A stretch of 64,000 nt of DNA from Acanthosepion pharaonis (GCA_903632075.3 CAHIKZ030005407.1:4511001-4575000), one strand, 5' to 3'; counted from the first letter of the stretch, positions 42,790 through 54,257 are shown. Numbers and translations: made by a program. The notes: generated by a model from the sequence alone, not told the origin.

Positions 42790-44012
42790 AGCGCGGCAGG
42801 TGAATGTGAAAAACCACATTGCACCTAAATCAGACCAGAGGCAATGTCACCTCCAAACGCCTGAATATCCGACGCGGAATCTTTCAAACTGTCACCCTTT
42901 CTGTTTTGTCTGTCCTTAATCCCCCTGAATTAGCTATGGATACAAAGTAAACAAAAAATTATTCAATCACCTACTCTACATGGATGATCTTAAACTCATT
43001 GCCAAAGACCGCAATGAGTTGAAAGGTCTCCTCAATACTCTAAAATGTGATGACAAAAAGTGACGATTTTGGCAAAAGTAAGATTCAAGAAAGGGAGAAT
43101 TACAGAAACAGACTGATGTATATTTTGTCACAAAGATTATGGAACTGGCACATGAAGAAGCCGATGGGCACTTAGGAATTAGCGAATGAGAAGGAATACA
43201 GCATACTCAAATGAAGTAGAAAGTAAGAATATAATACTACATGTGTGTGCGTCTGGTATTGAATACCGATTTAAATTAAAAAAAAAACAAAAAAACAAAA
43301 AACAAACAGAATATGAGTCTTGGTTGTCCCCGGAGTGCAATACAGTTTCAACATACTTAATTGGACCATAGCGGACATTAAACGAATGTACGCCAAAATG
43401 AGAAAGCTTCTCACTTGCCATCGCATGCATCATTCAAAGGCTGATTTTGATCATCTGTGCGTGCCCAGAGCCTAAGGAGGGAGAGGATTAGTTCAACTAG
43501 AACTGTCTTACAAAACTACAACAATCGGCCTTCAAAGATACCTGGAAACTACAGAAGACGGGATCTGTGTCAAAGAACTTGAAAGGAGTAAGAAATTTTA
43601 TTCAGTAATAAATCAAGCCAACAAGTTCAAAATGAAGTTTCAAGTGGGTGAAGAAATACAAGTAGGCCATACGACGATTACTACAGTTGCAAAAACCTTA
43701 CAAAAAACAAAGCTAAGGCAAGTGCAACCGACCAGATACAGAAACGATGGCAAGAGAAACCGCAGCACGGTAAATACTCTGCCCGTACCAAAAAAAGCTG
43801 ACGTAGTCAAATCCCGTACCCATCAGTGGCTATGTTGTGCAGGGTTAAAAGCTGAAACCGAAGGTTTTATTCTTGCTGCACAGGATCAATACTTGCTAAC
43901 TAAAAATTACCAAGTACACATACTGATAAATTTTGTTAGTCCAAAATGCAGATTCTATGATAAATATCCAGAAACAATTGACCATCTAGCATCAAGTTGC
44001 ACGGTCTTGGCA
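42790..44012 (+). pseudogene. LINE family 1 from RT palm to CCHC
   Basis: Starts 'NVKNHIAPKSDQRQ' / 'NIRRGIF', then motif C 'LLYMDDLKLIAKDRNELKGL' (YMDD intact), 'VVPGVQYSFNILNWTIADIK' and 'MYAKMRKLLTCHRMHHSK'. Frame 43632-44042 gives 'FKMKFQVGEEIQVGHTT', 'THQWLCCAGLKAETEGFIL' and 'CRFYDKYPETIDHLASSC', where the second Cys of the knuckle is Tyr. A poly(A)/(AAAC) insertion at 43279-43306 causes a frameshift. Continues into the endonuclease after a SINE. Confidence 0.8.
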
Positions 44013-44293
44013 CCCAGTCAGTCAGTTATGTGCCATGCGTGATACACACTTAGGCGATCATCTATCTTTTGATACTTGACTGACGAGGCAGATTTTTCCC
44101 GCAGTAGGTTGCCATTTCTTCTTGTTGTCATCCAAGACTATAGAACCCGGTCTGTCTGGGGTGGGGGAAAGAAGAAGAGGATTAATGCCTTTCCTAAGGG
44201 TATTAGCACGTAAGTGAATGTTATGGATTCAACTGGAAATCGAACTCGGCTCTCCGATTTTTCAATCTGAGCCGCTATCTATTACACTGCAGT
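44013..44293 (-). mobile_element. tRNA-derived SINE inside LINE family 1
   Basis: Minus strand: head 'cactgcagtgtaatagatag' and 'gccgagttcgatttccagtt'; body 'gaaccgggttctatagtctt'-like and 'gggaaaaatctgcctcgtca', ending 'ggcacataactgactgactg'. It lies between 'ggtcttggcaccc' and 'cttggcgcccattgaatata' of the LINE, giving a duplication of about 'cttggcgccca'. The same 3' junction is present in the LINE copy at 5066. Confidence 0.8.
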
Positions 44294-44790
44294 GCCTTCT
44301 ACTTGGCGCCCATTGAATATAAAACCAGGCATGACAGGAGTGGGTCAATATCTATATTGGAAAATCTGCAACACTTACGGGAAGGAAACTGCAAGAAATT
44401 GGTACGATCACCACCCAGACCAGGTTACGGAGATAGGACCTGAAACATTTTTTATGGGACTTTAAAATACACTCAGACAGAAGAATCAAAGCTAATCTCC
44501 CAGACATCGGATCAGAAAGACAAAATATGTCTTCTTACTGACATGACATTCCCTGCAGGCTGCAGCATATTTTTGAAGATCTTCAAAAACTATCAAAATA
44601 CAAGGAACTTCAAATCGAAATCTCCAAAATGTGGCACATGAGGACATCAACAACTCCAGTTGTAGTTGGAGCTCTCAGATTGATTGGAAAAGATTCCAAT
44701 AGACTCATTGAAGGGATTCCTGGTAGCCCATGTCTGAAAGAAATACAAAAAATTGTACTCACAAGTACAGCCCACACCTAAAAATATTTC
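44294..44790 (+). pseudogene. REL-endonuclease domain, LINE family 1
   Basis: Reads 'PIEYKTRHDRSGSIS', 'NWYDHHPDQVT', 'LLTDMTFPAGCSIFLKIF', 'MWHMRTSTTPVVVGALRLIG' and 'LIEGIPGSPCLKEIQKIVLT', ending 'TSTAHT'. 'FWDFKI' replaces ILWDFAI and the D of LIDMAVP is present as LTDM. Stops near 44760. Together with 42790-44012 this is the longest family 1 copy, interrupted only by the SINE. Confidence 0.8.
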
Positions 44791-46135
44791 GACAGTGCGC
44801 CTGTTTGCTTCAAGTTATGTCTAAAAAAAAAATCTAATCCAACTCTTTGTCCAAATGTCGCTTGTCTTGAGAAAAACGGTTGTAATGGTAATCAACGCGA
44901 CGAAGCGAATGAAACGTAGCCAGCGTGAGTGGAGTGCAACTTACAAGTGAGTAACATGATAGGGCACGTTCTCTTGAAATTTTCCGTTAGTTAATTAGTT
45001 AGTAAGAGCAATTAATCAGATAATTTAGTGTAAATCTCATGGGACTTTCCTGTTATTTTGTAGATTCCTCCGAGGCGGGCCGTTAATAGTTTTCATATGT
45101 GATTATGTGCATGCATTTTACGGTTTGAATGGACAGTGGATTCTGTAAATTTTTAGTTATTATTTATTTTTGCCTCGTCGTTTATTCTATCTTTTATGAA
45201 TAGATTATTGTTTGTCTTCTGGATTGAGTAACAATCAATAATTAATCTGACATGTTCACTATCTGAATAATATTCAAACTTTCTGATTGAACGCGCCTCC
45301 AAATTGCATAGATGCTATAGCTGTATAAAGAAAAAATTATTATCAAGCCAAATATTTTCTTGCTTTCTCTTAACGAAATTTTCACAATGAAGCCATTTTT
45401 ATTTAATGGAAACAAAAATTTAAAGATTACAAAAACGAGTTTTTTTTTGTTTTTTGTTTTTCATTTAAATTTTAATATTACGAATGGATATTAAAAAAAG
45501 AAGAAGAAAGAAAACAGACAAAAAGCAAGGACAGTTCTATTCATTATCCGCCTCTGCGATTCGCTAGTCATACCTCTTGGCTTTTTGAATAACGCTTATA
45601 CTCTTTCAAATACCTAATTAGGAGCATGTTTCTTTCCAAGTAATTACACATCTGACCTCAGAGCAGATTCATTTTTCTGAATAAACCAAAGAAGTAAAAG
45701 AAAGAATTGTGGAAGCGTAATATCTTTTTCTTTCTTTCTTTCAGCTGTGAAAGTTCACTTCGCATATGAGCTCATGTACAAAACTCTTGCCGTTGTGTTT
45801 TTTTTTTTTTTCCGCAGACCGACACAAAACCGATCTAAGGATAGGACAGAAATCTTAGAGTTTTTAAGTTGCGATGTTCCTGTCTTAAGCATCAAGTGAT
45901 TGGCAAAGAATTTTCAATATAAGAATCCCGGAGAATGTCAACATTTTGTGAGCCATTTCCTCCAGCCTTCGCTTCTTTTTTTTTCCCGCCCTTTATTTAT
46001 TATTTAAATATGAGCTGTTATCTAATGTGTCGTTGGATAAAATAGTTCTAGTTTCAGGCTGACACGGAAAAAGAGATGAACTTTAATTATTGGCAAACAG
46101 CAGCCGATCCACACTCTGAAGAAAAGGAAATGAAG

Positions 46136-46137
<2 letters not shown>
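44791..46137. other. No recognised gene; possible unique sequence
   Basis: About 1.3 kb without a transposon signature or microsatellite, except short T-runs. No long open frame with a recognisable protein. If a host exon exists in this window, this is one of the few places with unique-looking sequence. Confidence 0.45.
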
Positions 46138-46201
<64 letters not shown>

Positions 46202-46740
46202 AAAGAAAACATGCCATTTTTTATTTTCATTTTTGACATTTTGATCTGTGCCTTTAGACTTCTTTTTAAGGTTTTGATCTCTCCAATGGAATGGCATAAT
46301 TCTTCAGAACTTATTCGCCATTTCAAAAAACACATAATCCACGCGCAAGATGATTCCAATTCCGGTTTGACATTTTAAATTTTTTTTCATCCAACTTACA
46401 CAAATTATAAGAGATTATTGTGCTATTTCTAAAATCTGCTTGTATTTTTTTTTTAATAAATTTTATTTATTTTTATTTTTTATAAATTTTATTTATTTTT
46501 ATTTTTAAATTTTTAATTTCATTTATTAATTTTCATTTTATTTATAAAAAAATAAAATTTATTTATAAATTTAATAATAAATAAATTTATTTATAAATTA
46601 AATAAAATTTATTTAAAATTAAGTAAAATAAAAAATTAAATAATAAAAAATTAAATAATAAAAAATTAAATAATAAAAAATTTATTTTTTATTTTTATTT
46701 ACTTTTTATAAAGATTTTTTAAAAAAGGACAATTAGGAAA
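46138..46740. repeat. (CA)n tract and low-complexity AT region
   Basis: Perfect (CA)n at about 46138-46198. Between 46449 and 46740 the sequence is almost only A and T in TTTAT/ATAAA arrangement with an A-rich/T-rich strand switch near 46550. No coding signal. Confidence 0.85.
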
Positions 46741-46862
46741 AAACTTAATTTCTTTAGAATATTTAATATTTAAAAAAAACATTTATGCAACCCATTTTAA
46801 TAAGACCACATCGGACAAAGTTTTTAAAAAAAATTCTAATTAATTTAAACAGAACATAAACA

Positions 46863-47280
46863 GTGGTCACCTTCTTCTTCTTCTCCTCTTTCTTCTTCTT
46901 CTTCTTCTTCTTCTTCTTCTTCTTCTTCTTCTTCTTCTTCTTCTTTGTGCCGTGCCCCTTCAGAATGTGTGCGATAATAGCTCTCTCTTAATTTCCATAC
47001 TTTGTAGCTCTTAATAAAGTTCGTCTACAAACCAAGACGTTATGTAGGTTATTCGATGTCTCTTGCCTTCAATATGCCTTCTTAGTGTTACATTTTCTAA
47101 GCCCTCTTTCCTCATGAATTTCAACTGTCTCTAAGCATGTGTCCTTTTTTGATTCCATTTTCTCTAAAAACTCGTCATTGAACACATGTTCAATAAATGA
47201 CATCCCCAGCATCCTTCTGTAGAACCACATTTCTGTTGCCTCAAGCCTTTTATTCATTTGTGATGAGAGTGTCCAGCATT
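46863..47280 (-). pseudogene. RTE-like LINE 3' end with (GAA)n tail
   Basis: Minus-strand frame 47069-47257 encodes 'NKRLEATEMWFYRRMLGMSF' and 'HVFNDEFLEKMESKKDTCL', matching the RTE-type C-terminal region. The 3' end reads 'aggggcacggcacaaagaag' and is followed by (GAA)n, seen as (TTC)n at 46868-46944 on the plus strand. The copy at 6890-7775 ends 'cacggcacataagaagaaaa', so the tail repeat belongs to the LINE. Confidence 0.75.
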
Positions 47281-47774
47281 CACTACTGTTTTAAGTTGTT
47301 CCAGATACAGCGGGTTTAAGCTTCGGTTAGACAACTTCCTTTACATCTGCTACGTTGAAAGAATGAAAATTAAACTCATATGTTTTTGCCTCGTCATATT
47401 TAGAAGCCTTTCAAATGTCAAAGTACTTCAGATTATAAAAAGAAGAAAAAAAAGTTACGCTTTGTTTAAGTACTGGAATCGAGCTGTGGAAACCTTGAGG
47501 TGTTCCTTATGAGGTCACCACAAAGAGAAGCCTTTAACTCATAGAGCCCGGAGAAAGTTTTGAAGAAGACCAGAAGAAAAAAATAAAAAAGAAAAAAATA
47601 AAAATAAAAAAAATGAAAAAAATGATAAATAAAAAAAAATAACCAGGATAATTCATCAAGTTTATGAATTCAGAGAGAAGAATAACAATCTGGAACAGGT
47701 CAAAAACTATAAGATATCAAAATTAAGAAAACATATTTGTAATAATAATGCAACAGTAATACAAAAACCAATTC
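47281..47774. other. No gene recognised
   Basis: A-rich segments around 47575-47640; otherwise nothing recognisable. Confidence 0.45.
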
Positions 47775-47860
47775 TTGTTTTTGTTCTTGTTCTTGTTCTT
47801 GTTCTTGTTCTTGTTGTTCTTCTTCTTCTTCTTCTTCTTCTTCTTCTTCTTCTTCTATAA

Positions 47861-47892
<32 letters not shown>

Positions 47893-47944
47893 AGAAGTAT
47901 CAGAAGAAAAGAACTCTATCTCGGTTTGCATCTATTTCCATACG

Positions 47945-47978
<34 letters not shown>

Positions 47979-48011
47979 CATTATCTATCTATCTATCTGT
48001 CAGGCTATTCA

Positions 48012-48062
<51 letters not shown>
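47775..48062. repeat. Compound microsatellite (GTTCTT)n, (TTC)n, (AAT)n, (CTAT)n
   Basis: (TTGTTC)n at 47778-47815, (TTC)n at 47816-47855, (AAT)n at 47857-47890 and (CTAT)n at about 47945-48062 follow each other. Open frames over them are artefacts. Confidence 0.95.
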
Positions 48063-48159
48063 TTCAATAAGTATTTATATACCTAATAGCCGAATTACCC
48101 GCGCCTTCCTGCACACATTTTTTGTAAGAAAATGATGATTAATTTTAAATCATTGTTAT

Positions 48160-48769
48160 CATTTGTGGAGAAAAATGATGCATTTCAGTATTACCCAATA
48201 TTCTTGACGATGTGACCTCCATCTTCTGGTTTTTTCCTATATTTTCGGCTGGACTCATTCCCTTGTTCAAATTTAAATTTAATTTAAATAAAAGAGAAAC
48301 AATTTTCAGTGGGCGGGTGTGTTTGCGCAAAAACAGCTTGATCTGACCGCATTGATATGTATTTGATTCAATACTTGATTGAATGAATTGATGAGCAGAT
48401 TTCAACATTGATATGGCAGTTAAATTGTCGCAACAAATATGTATTGTAAGGCACTACCCACTGATTGGGGATTTCTTGCTCAACTTGACATCCATCTTGT
48501 CTCATTTTGATCTTGTTGATGTGACCTTGATCTTCTGGCTTTCTCTTTCTATATTTTAGATAGGAGTCATTCCCTCGTTCACATTCGAACTTAATTTAAA
48601 TCAAAGGAAAAAAATCAGTGCCCCCCGAATCCACTTTGATCAAAATGAAATATACTTATCCAAGTACCCTCGGAATCATTCCCTCGTTCAAATCTAAATT
48701 TAATTTATATCAAAGATAAAAAAAATTCATTGGGTGTTTGTGCCCCACGGCTCCCCTTTGATCAAAAGG

Positions 48770-48770
<1 letters not shown>
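48160..48770. repeat. Three degenerate copies of a ~150-bp repeat
   Basis: The core 'ggactcattcccttgttcaa' with 'atttaatttaaataaaag' (48252) recurs as 'ggagtcattccctcgttcac' (48555) and 'ggaatcattccctcgttcaa' (48671), each followed by a 'cagtg/tggg' and, in the last two, 'tttgatcaaaa'. The second copy has a longer upstream match ('gatgtgacct-catcttctgg'). A partial tandem or dispersed cluster of unknown family. Confidence 0.65.
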
Positions 48771-48811
<41 letters not shown>

Positions 48812-48945
48812 GTGTGTGTGTGTATGTGTGTGTGTGTCATGATATTCATATCTATCCATCTATAGCAGGCTATTTATATCTTTCAATCCATCTATATGTG
48901 TCAGGTTATTCCTATCTATCAAGCTATCTATGCCAGACTGTTCAA

Positions 48946-48983
<38 letters not shown>

Positions 48984-49000
48984 TCAAAAGCTCTCGGTCC
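48771..49000. repeat. (CTAT)n tracts
   Basis: Perfect (CTAT)n at about 48770-48811, then (TG)n, then interrupted CTAT with cores 'caggctatttat', 'caggttattcct' and 'cagactgttcaa', and again (CTAT)n at 48948-48983. Confidence 0.9.
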
Positions 49001-49870
49001 GATCAACTTCTCAAGATTTAGCTAAACGACCAAACATTAGAATTTTACTTGGAATCTCCATTCGGTCGAACCGAGAACGTTTGTAACACTACTTCGAGCG
49101 TGCGTGTGTATACGCGTACACACACACAAACACATACACACACACAAACACATACACGCACGCACATTATTAGATTCTTTGTGATTGATAGTGTAGTGGG
49201 TTACTGTTGTCTTCTCCACTGTGATTTTATTGAGACACCAACTCTAGGTAGCTGGCCGTTGACTCATCAAGAGTTCTTCCATCCTTTGATAGATCTTATT
49301 TCACTTCCATCAGGTTAGCTAACTATACACCTTGCACCCAACGAAGTCAGGCGATGGAGCCAATTGAGTTGCCGACCATTCGACAAATCGGATTTCTGTG
49401 TCACATTTTCTGTCGCCTGTGATTACACAACGTGATGCAGAGTATATTGCATGTGTGCAAAGATCAGCAACATGGCATATTCATTCAGAATGAGACCGAC
49501 ATTTCGGTCGATGGTATGCGACAGTTGCATCCTCACAAATTGTGAAAACCGTCGGCAAGAATCGAACACACCAACGGGAGCTTTTGAAAAATAGCTAGCT
49601 AAATAAATCACCACACTTTGGCAGGCTCGCCCACTTTTTTTTTTTTAATGCTGTATGCGAGACAGGAAACTTGATGCTAAATAAATATCGAAACACTAAA
49701 AAAAAAATCACTTACAAGGAATCTCAATAAACGACGTCTGCGTACATAGAATAAACAAAGGTTGAAACGGATCAAATCAAATCATTATCCTAATTAGATT
49801 TATTGAACACTGGAATAATTAAATGTTTCTGATGTTTTCGAATCGTTACAGACTTACTTGAGTGATTCTG
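49001..49870. other. No gene; possible SINE at 49380-49620
   Basis: (CA)n at 49112-49160. The reverse complement of 49540-49600 contains 'ggtgtgttcgattcttgccg', a B-box-like phrase, and 'gtggtgatttatttagctag', so a minus-strand tRNA-like SINE is possible but unproven. Confidence 0.3.
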
Positions 49871-49877
49871 GTATACA

Positions 49878-49879
49878 CG

Positions 49880-49918
<39 letters not shown>

Positions 49919-50356
49919 ATATGAATATATCTGTATGTGTACATATATAAATGCACATATATATATATATATGTACATGTACATATATATATTATACATG
50001 TATATATATATATGTATATGTACATATACATATGTACATATACATGAATATATATACATATATATGTACATATAAAAACATATGTACATATACATATATA
50101 TATTTACACACACACACACATATATATATGTGTGTGTGTGTGTGTATAATACACACAAAGATGTCAACTTTTTGCCTCATATATTTATAGGTATATATAT
50201 ATATATTATAATCTGATGCAGATATGTATATGCGTATACGTATATATATATATATATATATATACATATACATCTATATATGTCTGTCTCACTATATATG
50301 AATTAATATCAACATACAATCATTATGAGTGAATATATATATATATATATAAGTCC

Positions 50357-50390
<34 letters not shown>

Positions 50391-50530
50391 ATGCGTATGT
50401 ATGTGTGTATTATTTACTCTGAGCTCACCTTCGTCTGGCTCAAAGATATATATCTCTACATATCCAGATATACAAAAAGCATATATGCACAAACACATAT
50501 ATATACATATACATACATATTTACGTGTGA
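49878..50530. repeat. (TA)n, (CA)n and TACA/TATG-rich microsatellite cluster
   Basis: Interrupted (TA)n and (ATAC/ATGT) sequence with a (CA)n/(TG)n palindrome at 50106-50144, and (TA)n at 50238-50262, 50335-50350 and 50364-50390. Apparent open frames rich in Ile/Tyr are artefacts. Confidence 0.9.
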
Positions 50531-51280
50531 GTATGTGTGTGTATTTGTGAAGAGAGCATGATGTATCCAATAACTGTTGCATGTGGTAATGTGTGTCTGT
50601 ATGTGTTTGACTACTTTAGCCGTGATGAAGAAAAAAAACAAAACAATTGTACGAAGGAATTTGATGAGTTTTCCAGCGAGACGCCCGCATTTAATAAAAC
50701 TGTATTTAGACACCTACATCTATACCGACATTTGTTTGCGGATGTTTGGAAAAAAATCAAATTAACCCTGAAGTTGCTAAAACATTTATCATACAACGAA
50801 CGAAAATATAAATAAATGTTGAAAAGAAAAACAGTAACATTAAAAAACAAGTCACCAAATCCCCCTCTTCTTATCTGAGGTCAAAATTCTTTTGTTAACT
50901 TCGTGGCTTTCCGTGTTTTCCAGTTCATTCTACGTGTTATTCGGCATTCTCGTTATTTCTCGGGTGAAAGAAGAACATGGACGTGAGTGCAGTAAAAAGT
51001 TGCACAAGCAGTATTTAACTCAATGGAGGTGACTTTGATCAGAAAATGAAAAAAAAAAAGCAAAAAAAGGAAAATAACCACGACGACCTTTCATAACTGT
51101 AAAAAAAAAAAAGAAAAAAGAAAAAGAAAACTACTGCGCAGTAAAAAAAAAAAAAAAAAAATGGTCATTTACCGTAATCTATTCGGGTGCATTTTATTTT
51201 TGTTGGACATTTTTAAACTGACCTGCTACTTGCAGAAATCTGTAAACTATTTAGAAGAGATAAATACGACCTGAAGAATT
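50531..51280. other. No recognised gene
   Basis: The frame 50537-50815 (92 codons) has mixed composition but no recognisable family and starts inside a microsatellite; I do not support it as a gene. A-runs at 51040-51160. Confidence 0.4.
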
Positions 51281-51631
51281 GATAGACAGCAGACGCGGAT
51301 GAGTGGGGCTAGAAAAGAACTTCCCCCCTCGATAGGTACGGATGGGAGCTCTTAGAGTATAACATTCCTTCTTGATAGACACGGATGGGCGGGCCTAGAA
51401 AATGACATTCTTTCTTGATAGACACGGATGGGCAGGCCTAGAAAGAAACATTCCCTCTCGATAGGTACGGATGGGTAGCTCTGGAAAATAACAGTTCCTC
51501 TTGATAGACACAGATGGACGAGCCTAGAAAAGAACCCTCCCTCTTGATAGACACGGATGGGTGAGTCTAGCAAAGAACATTTCCTCTCGATAGGTACGGA
51601 TGGGTGAGTCTAGAAAATAAACTTCGGGTTT
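51281..51631. repeat. 43-bp tandem repeat, eight units
   Basis: The anchor 'gatag[a/g][c/t]acggatggg' begins at 51331, 51374, 51417, 51460, 51503, 51546 and 51589, exactly 43 bases apart; a degenerate first unit begins at 51281. Units differ between 'tagaca' and 'taggta' versions and in the 'cctagaaaa' part. The minus-strand frame 51352-51573 crosses the units with rotating phase and is an artefact. Confidence 0.95.
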
Positions 51632-51740
51632 TTAAAATAAAAAAAAATGGTAAATGCACATTTATGCGTCCGGCAGCTGCAACATGTCTATAAATGTTTG
51701 AGCGAAAAGAGCCTTACGCTCATTAATACGAATAATTTTT

Positions 51741-52980
51741 TTCTCCTCCATGACAACCCAAGGTTGCATAGAGCAAGAATAAAATGAAAAAAAATTTGAT
51801 CTTTGGTTAGTTTGTTCTAGTCCAACCGCCATATTCGCCTGACGTTCTAACTATCGATTATTATCTTTTAAGATCGCTGCTAAATGCTTGATGAGACAAA
51901 TTCTCTTTTTTAATCAATTCACCCCCAAAACAAAGCGATAATGCCATTAAGACGCAAGTGACTTCTATGAGTGAAAGAGAGAGAAAAGACTTTAGAAGAA
52001 AAAAAAAAAATTGAGGAGGGGTATTAATCGGACGATAAGCGATCCTATTTACTCCTATTAAGGAATAAATAAATAAATAAAAATTAAATATTAAATAAAA
52101 ATTCAGATTTTAGGCGGAGACGTTAGAAGCATAGAGTTGAAATAGACTTTAGAAGGAACCGAAAACCCAATCCTAAACAGGCAACGAGGGATAAATCTCA
52201 CTGGTGCCCCCACTGTACGTCTCGAAGTCCTCGACAAAATGCAGAGACGAATATACAATGCGATAGGTCCTGATCTGGCATCTCGTCTACAGTCGCTTTC
52301 TCACAGACGTACCGTGGCTTCCCTCTGTCTCTTCTACAAGTATTTTCACGGCAACTGTTCCGACGAGATACTTTCGCTGGTTCCCAGACTGCATGAATTT
52401 AAGCGAGCTGCTTGGTTGGCATCTCGGTTCCACCCTTTCACTGTCGAAACGGTTAACTGTAACCGTCCCCTCTACTCAAACAGCTTCTTTTTTCCGCACT
52501 TCCCGTCTGTGGAACCCTCTTGCTTACTTCCTTGATAGCTATAATCTTCAAATATTCAAGTGTAATGTCAACCGATATCTGACACCTTGAGCTTGCTCCA
52601 CGCCCTTCTCTGTATCCTTTCCTCAAACACGCCTATTTACTCTTGTTTTCAATCCTCTGTAACCCCTTGTGTGCTAGTGGCATTCCTGCTTTGCTTGGGG
52701 GGAATTGCTTAACCCCCCCCCCAAAAAAAAAATAACTCCTATTCAAAAGACCGGGGAGAAGTGTGATAACTAGATTCAAGAGTCCGTCGCAGACTTATTT
52801 TTTATTGATTAAAATGTGCGGAATTTTACTCAAAAGCTATCAAAGAGCTGCCTGGCAATAACTCGTTGCAAATAATGGTAAAGATGTTATTGAATAAAAT
52901 GATATTGTATTTCATTTATTGAAGAATATAAAGAATAAAGTTGATTAACAAAAACGAAACTTATTTCTGACTTAACCTAA
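51741..52980 (+). mobile_element. Second mariner, interrupted by a LINE tail
   Basis: Plus-strand pieces: 'LLHDNPRLHRARIK' (about 51742; catalytic Asp present), 'PPYSPDVLTIDYYLLRSLLNA' split at 51830-51893 (SPD present), then after the LINE insertion 'MCGILLKSYQRAAWQ' (about 52817). The right end reads 'ttatttctgacttaacctaa' at 52961-52980, with TA after. The N-terminal part and left end were not found, and could be lost at or before the 43-bp array. Confidence 0.7.
52205..52735 (+). pseudogene. 3' end of a Jockey/CR1-type LINE, best-preserved copy
   Basis: Frame 52239-52535 reads 'MQRRIYNAIGPDLASRLQSL', 'SHRRTVASLCLFYKYFHGNC', 'SDEILSLVPRLHEFKRAAWL' and 'ASRFHPFTVETVNCNRPLYS'; a second frame 52393-52590 gives 'TSRLWNPLAYFLDSYNLQIF' and 'KCNVNRYL'. 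This is the standard reverse transcriptase C-terminal tail. One frameshift near 52480-52500. The 3' end 'gtgtgctagtggcattcctg', 'ctttgcttggggggaattgc' is the same as in the copy at 1200. Inserted in a mariner. Confidence 0.8.
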
Positions 52981-52984
52981 TAGT

Positions 52985-53237
52985 TTTCAATGGATAAATA
53001 CGTGCCTAAGCTTTCAGTGTATATTTACTTGTAACAAAATATATTTTAATCGAAAATGGAAGATGCAAGAAAAATAGGAAATCTTTGGAAAAATTGTTTG
53101 CGGAAAATCTATGTCATAAATATACGTTTGTCAACTGAAGACTTTTATTTCTGAATCTTTTTGAATGCTTTAAAAAGCGTAATTGAAACGTAAACCACAA
53201 ATGTCTTCCGTTCTAATATTTTTTTAACGTAACCACT
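52985..53237. other. No recognised feature
   Basis: Unique-looking sequence right of the mariner end. Confidence 0.4.
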
Positions 53238-53304
53238 GTCCCATAAAAGTTGTTACATTCGGAATCCACGTATCATACATTAAATGTAACAACTATTATG
53301 GGAC
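53238..53304. other. Hairpin with 22-bp arms
   Basis: 'gtcccataaaagttgttaca' plus 'tt' (53238-53259) pairs with 53283-53304 with one mismatch, leaving a 23-base loop. It might be a very small MITE, but no target duplication is obvious. Confidence 0.7.
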
Positions 53305-54000
53305 AACTTTTATATTAGCCCAGGATTTTGGTGATATGACTGAAGAAGTATATTTTCCACCAAAAACTAATAACTTACCTTGTTACGGACAGCAGCTGAG
53401 TGACACTCTGGTAGAATGGTGTCTGACATAAAAAGTACATACAGAGAAAAGGTGTCATCGAATTCCTTGAAATTAAAAAAAAATATATTGCACACGTTAA
53501 TATTGATCAATATTTGCTGAATTTTAATGAAGATCAAACATGGAATGTAAGCACGGGTAGGCACTGGGTAATGCATTTCAGCAGTGATGATAGTGACGCA
53601 TATGACAAGCCATGTACTGAACAGTCCACGAAGGCTTCATTGCTGGCAAATATGCATCGAAAAAATATCGAAAAATAGGTTTTGGTAGTTTAAAACTTGC
53701 TCTATCCAACCGGGCTTCCGTTTTTTTTCTTTTTTTTTTTTCCTCGTTTCTCTGGAAATAGATAGGAGGCATTACACATGGAGCGTTCATTTCTGCATAA
53801 AGATCTCATACTGTTCATTCTAAACTTCATTAAAAGAATTATTCTTTAAGAAATTGTTGAATTAACTATCACAACTGAATAAAATTTTCAGAAAACTCTA
53901 CATGATCGTCACAGAGAAATTCTACAGATTGTCTCAAAGGCCATTTATCTATTTCTGTTTATATTTATCTTATTTACTTTCAATTTATCTATCTTTCTTT
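53305..54000. other. No recognised gene
   Basis: No transposon or gene motif recognised in the frames crossing this interval. A T-run at 53718-53742. Confidence 0.4.
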
Positions 54001-54093
54001 CTCCCTCTCACTATCTATCTATCTATCTATCTATCTATGATGTTACTCTCAGAGTATCTATCTATGACGTTCATACCTATGCTATTCTCAGAA

Positions 54094-54145
<52 letters not shown>

Positions 54146-54181
54146 CCAATCACTTCAAATTCAAATTTTTCATTATCTATC

Positions 54182-54231
<50 letters not shown>

Positions 54232-54257
54232 CCAATCACTTCAAATTCAAATTCTTC

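Noticed and set aside
50537..50815. 92-codon frame and overlapping shorter frame
   Set aside because: Starts in a microsatellite-derived segment and shows no recognisable domain; two frames overlap over the same bases.
51352..51573. 73-codon minus frame with repeated 'PIRVYQE'
   Set aside because: The 43-bp unit is not a multiple of three, so the apparent protein repeat changes phase in each unit. It is a tandem-repeat artefact.
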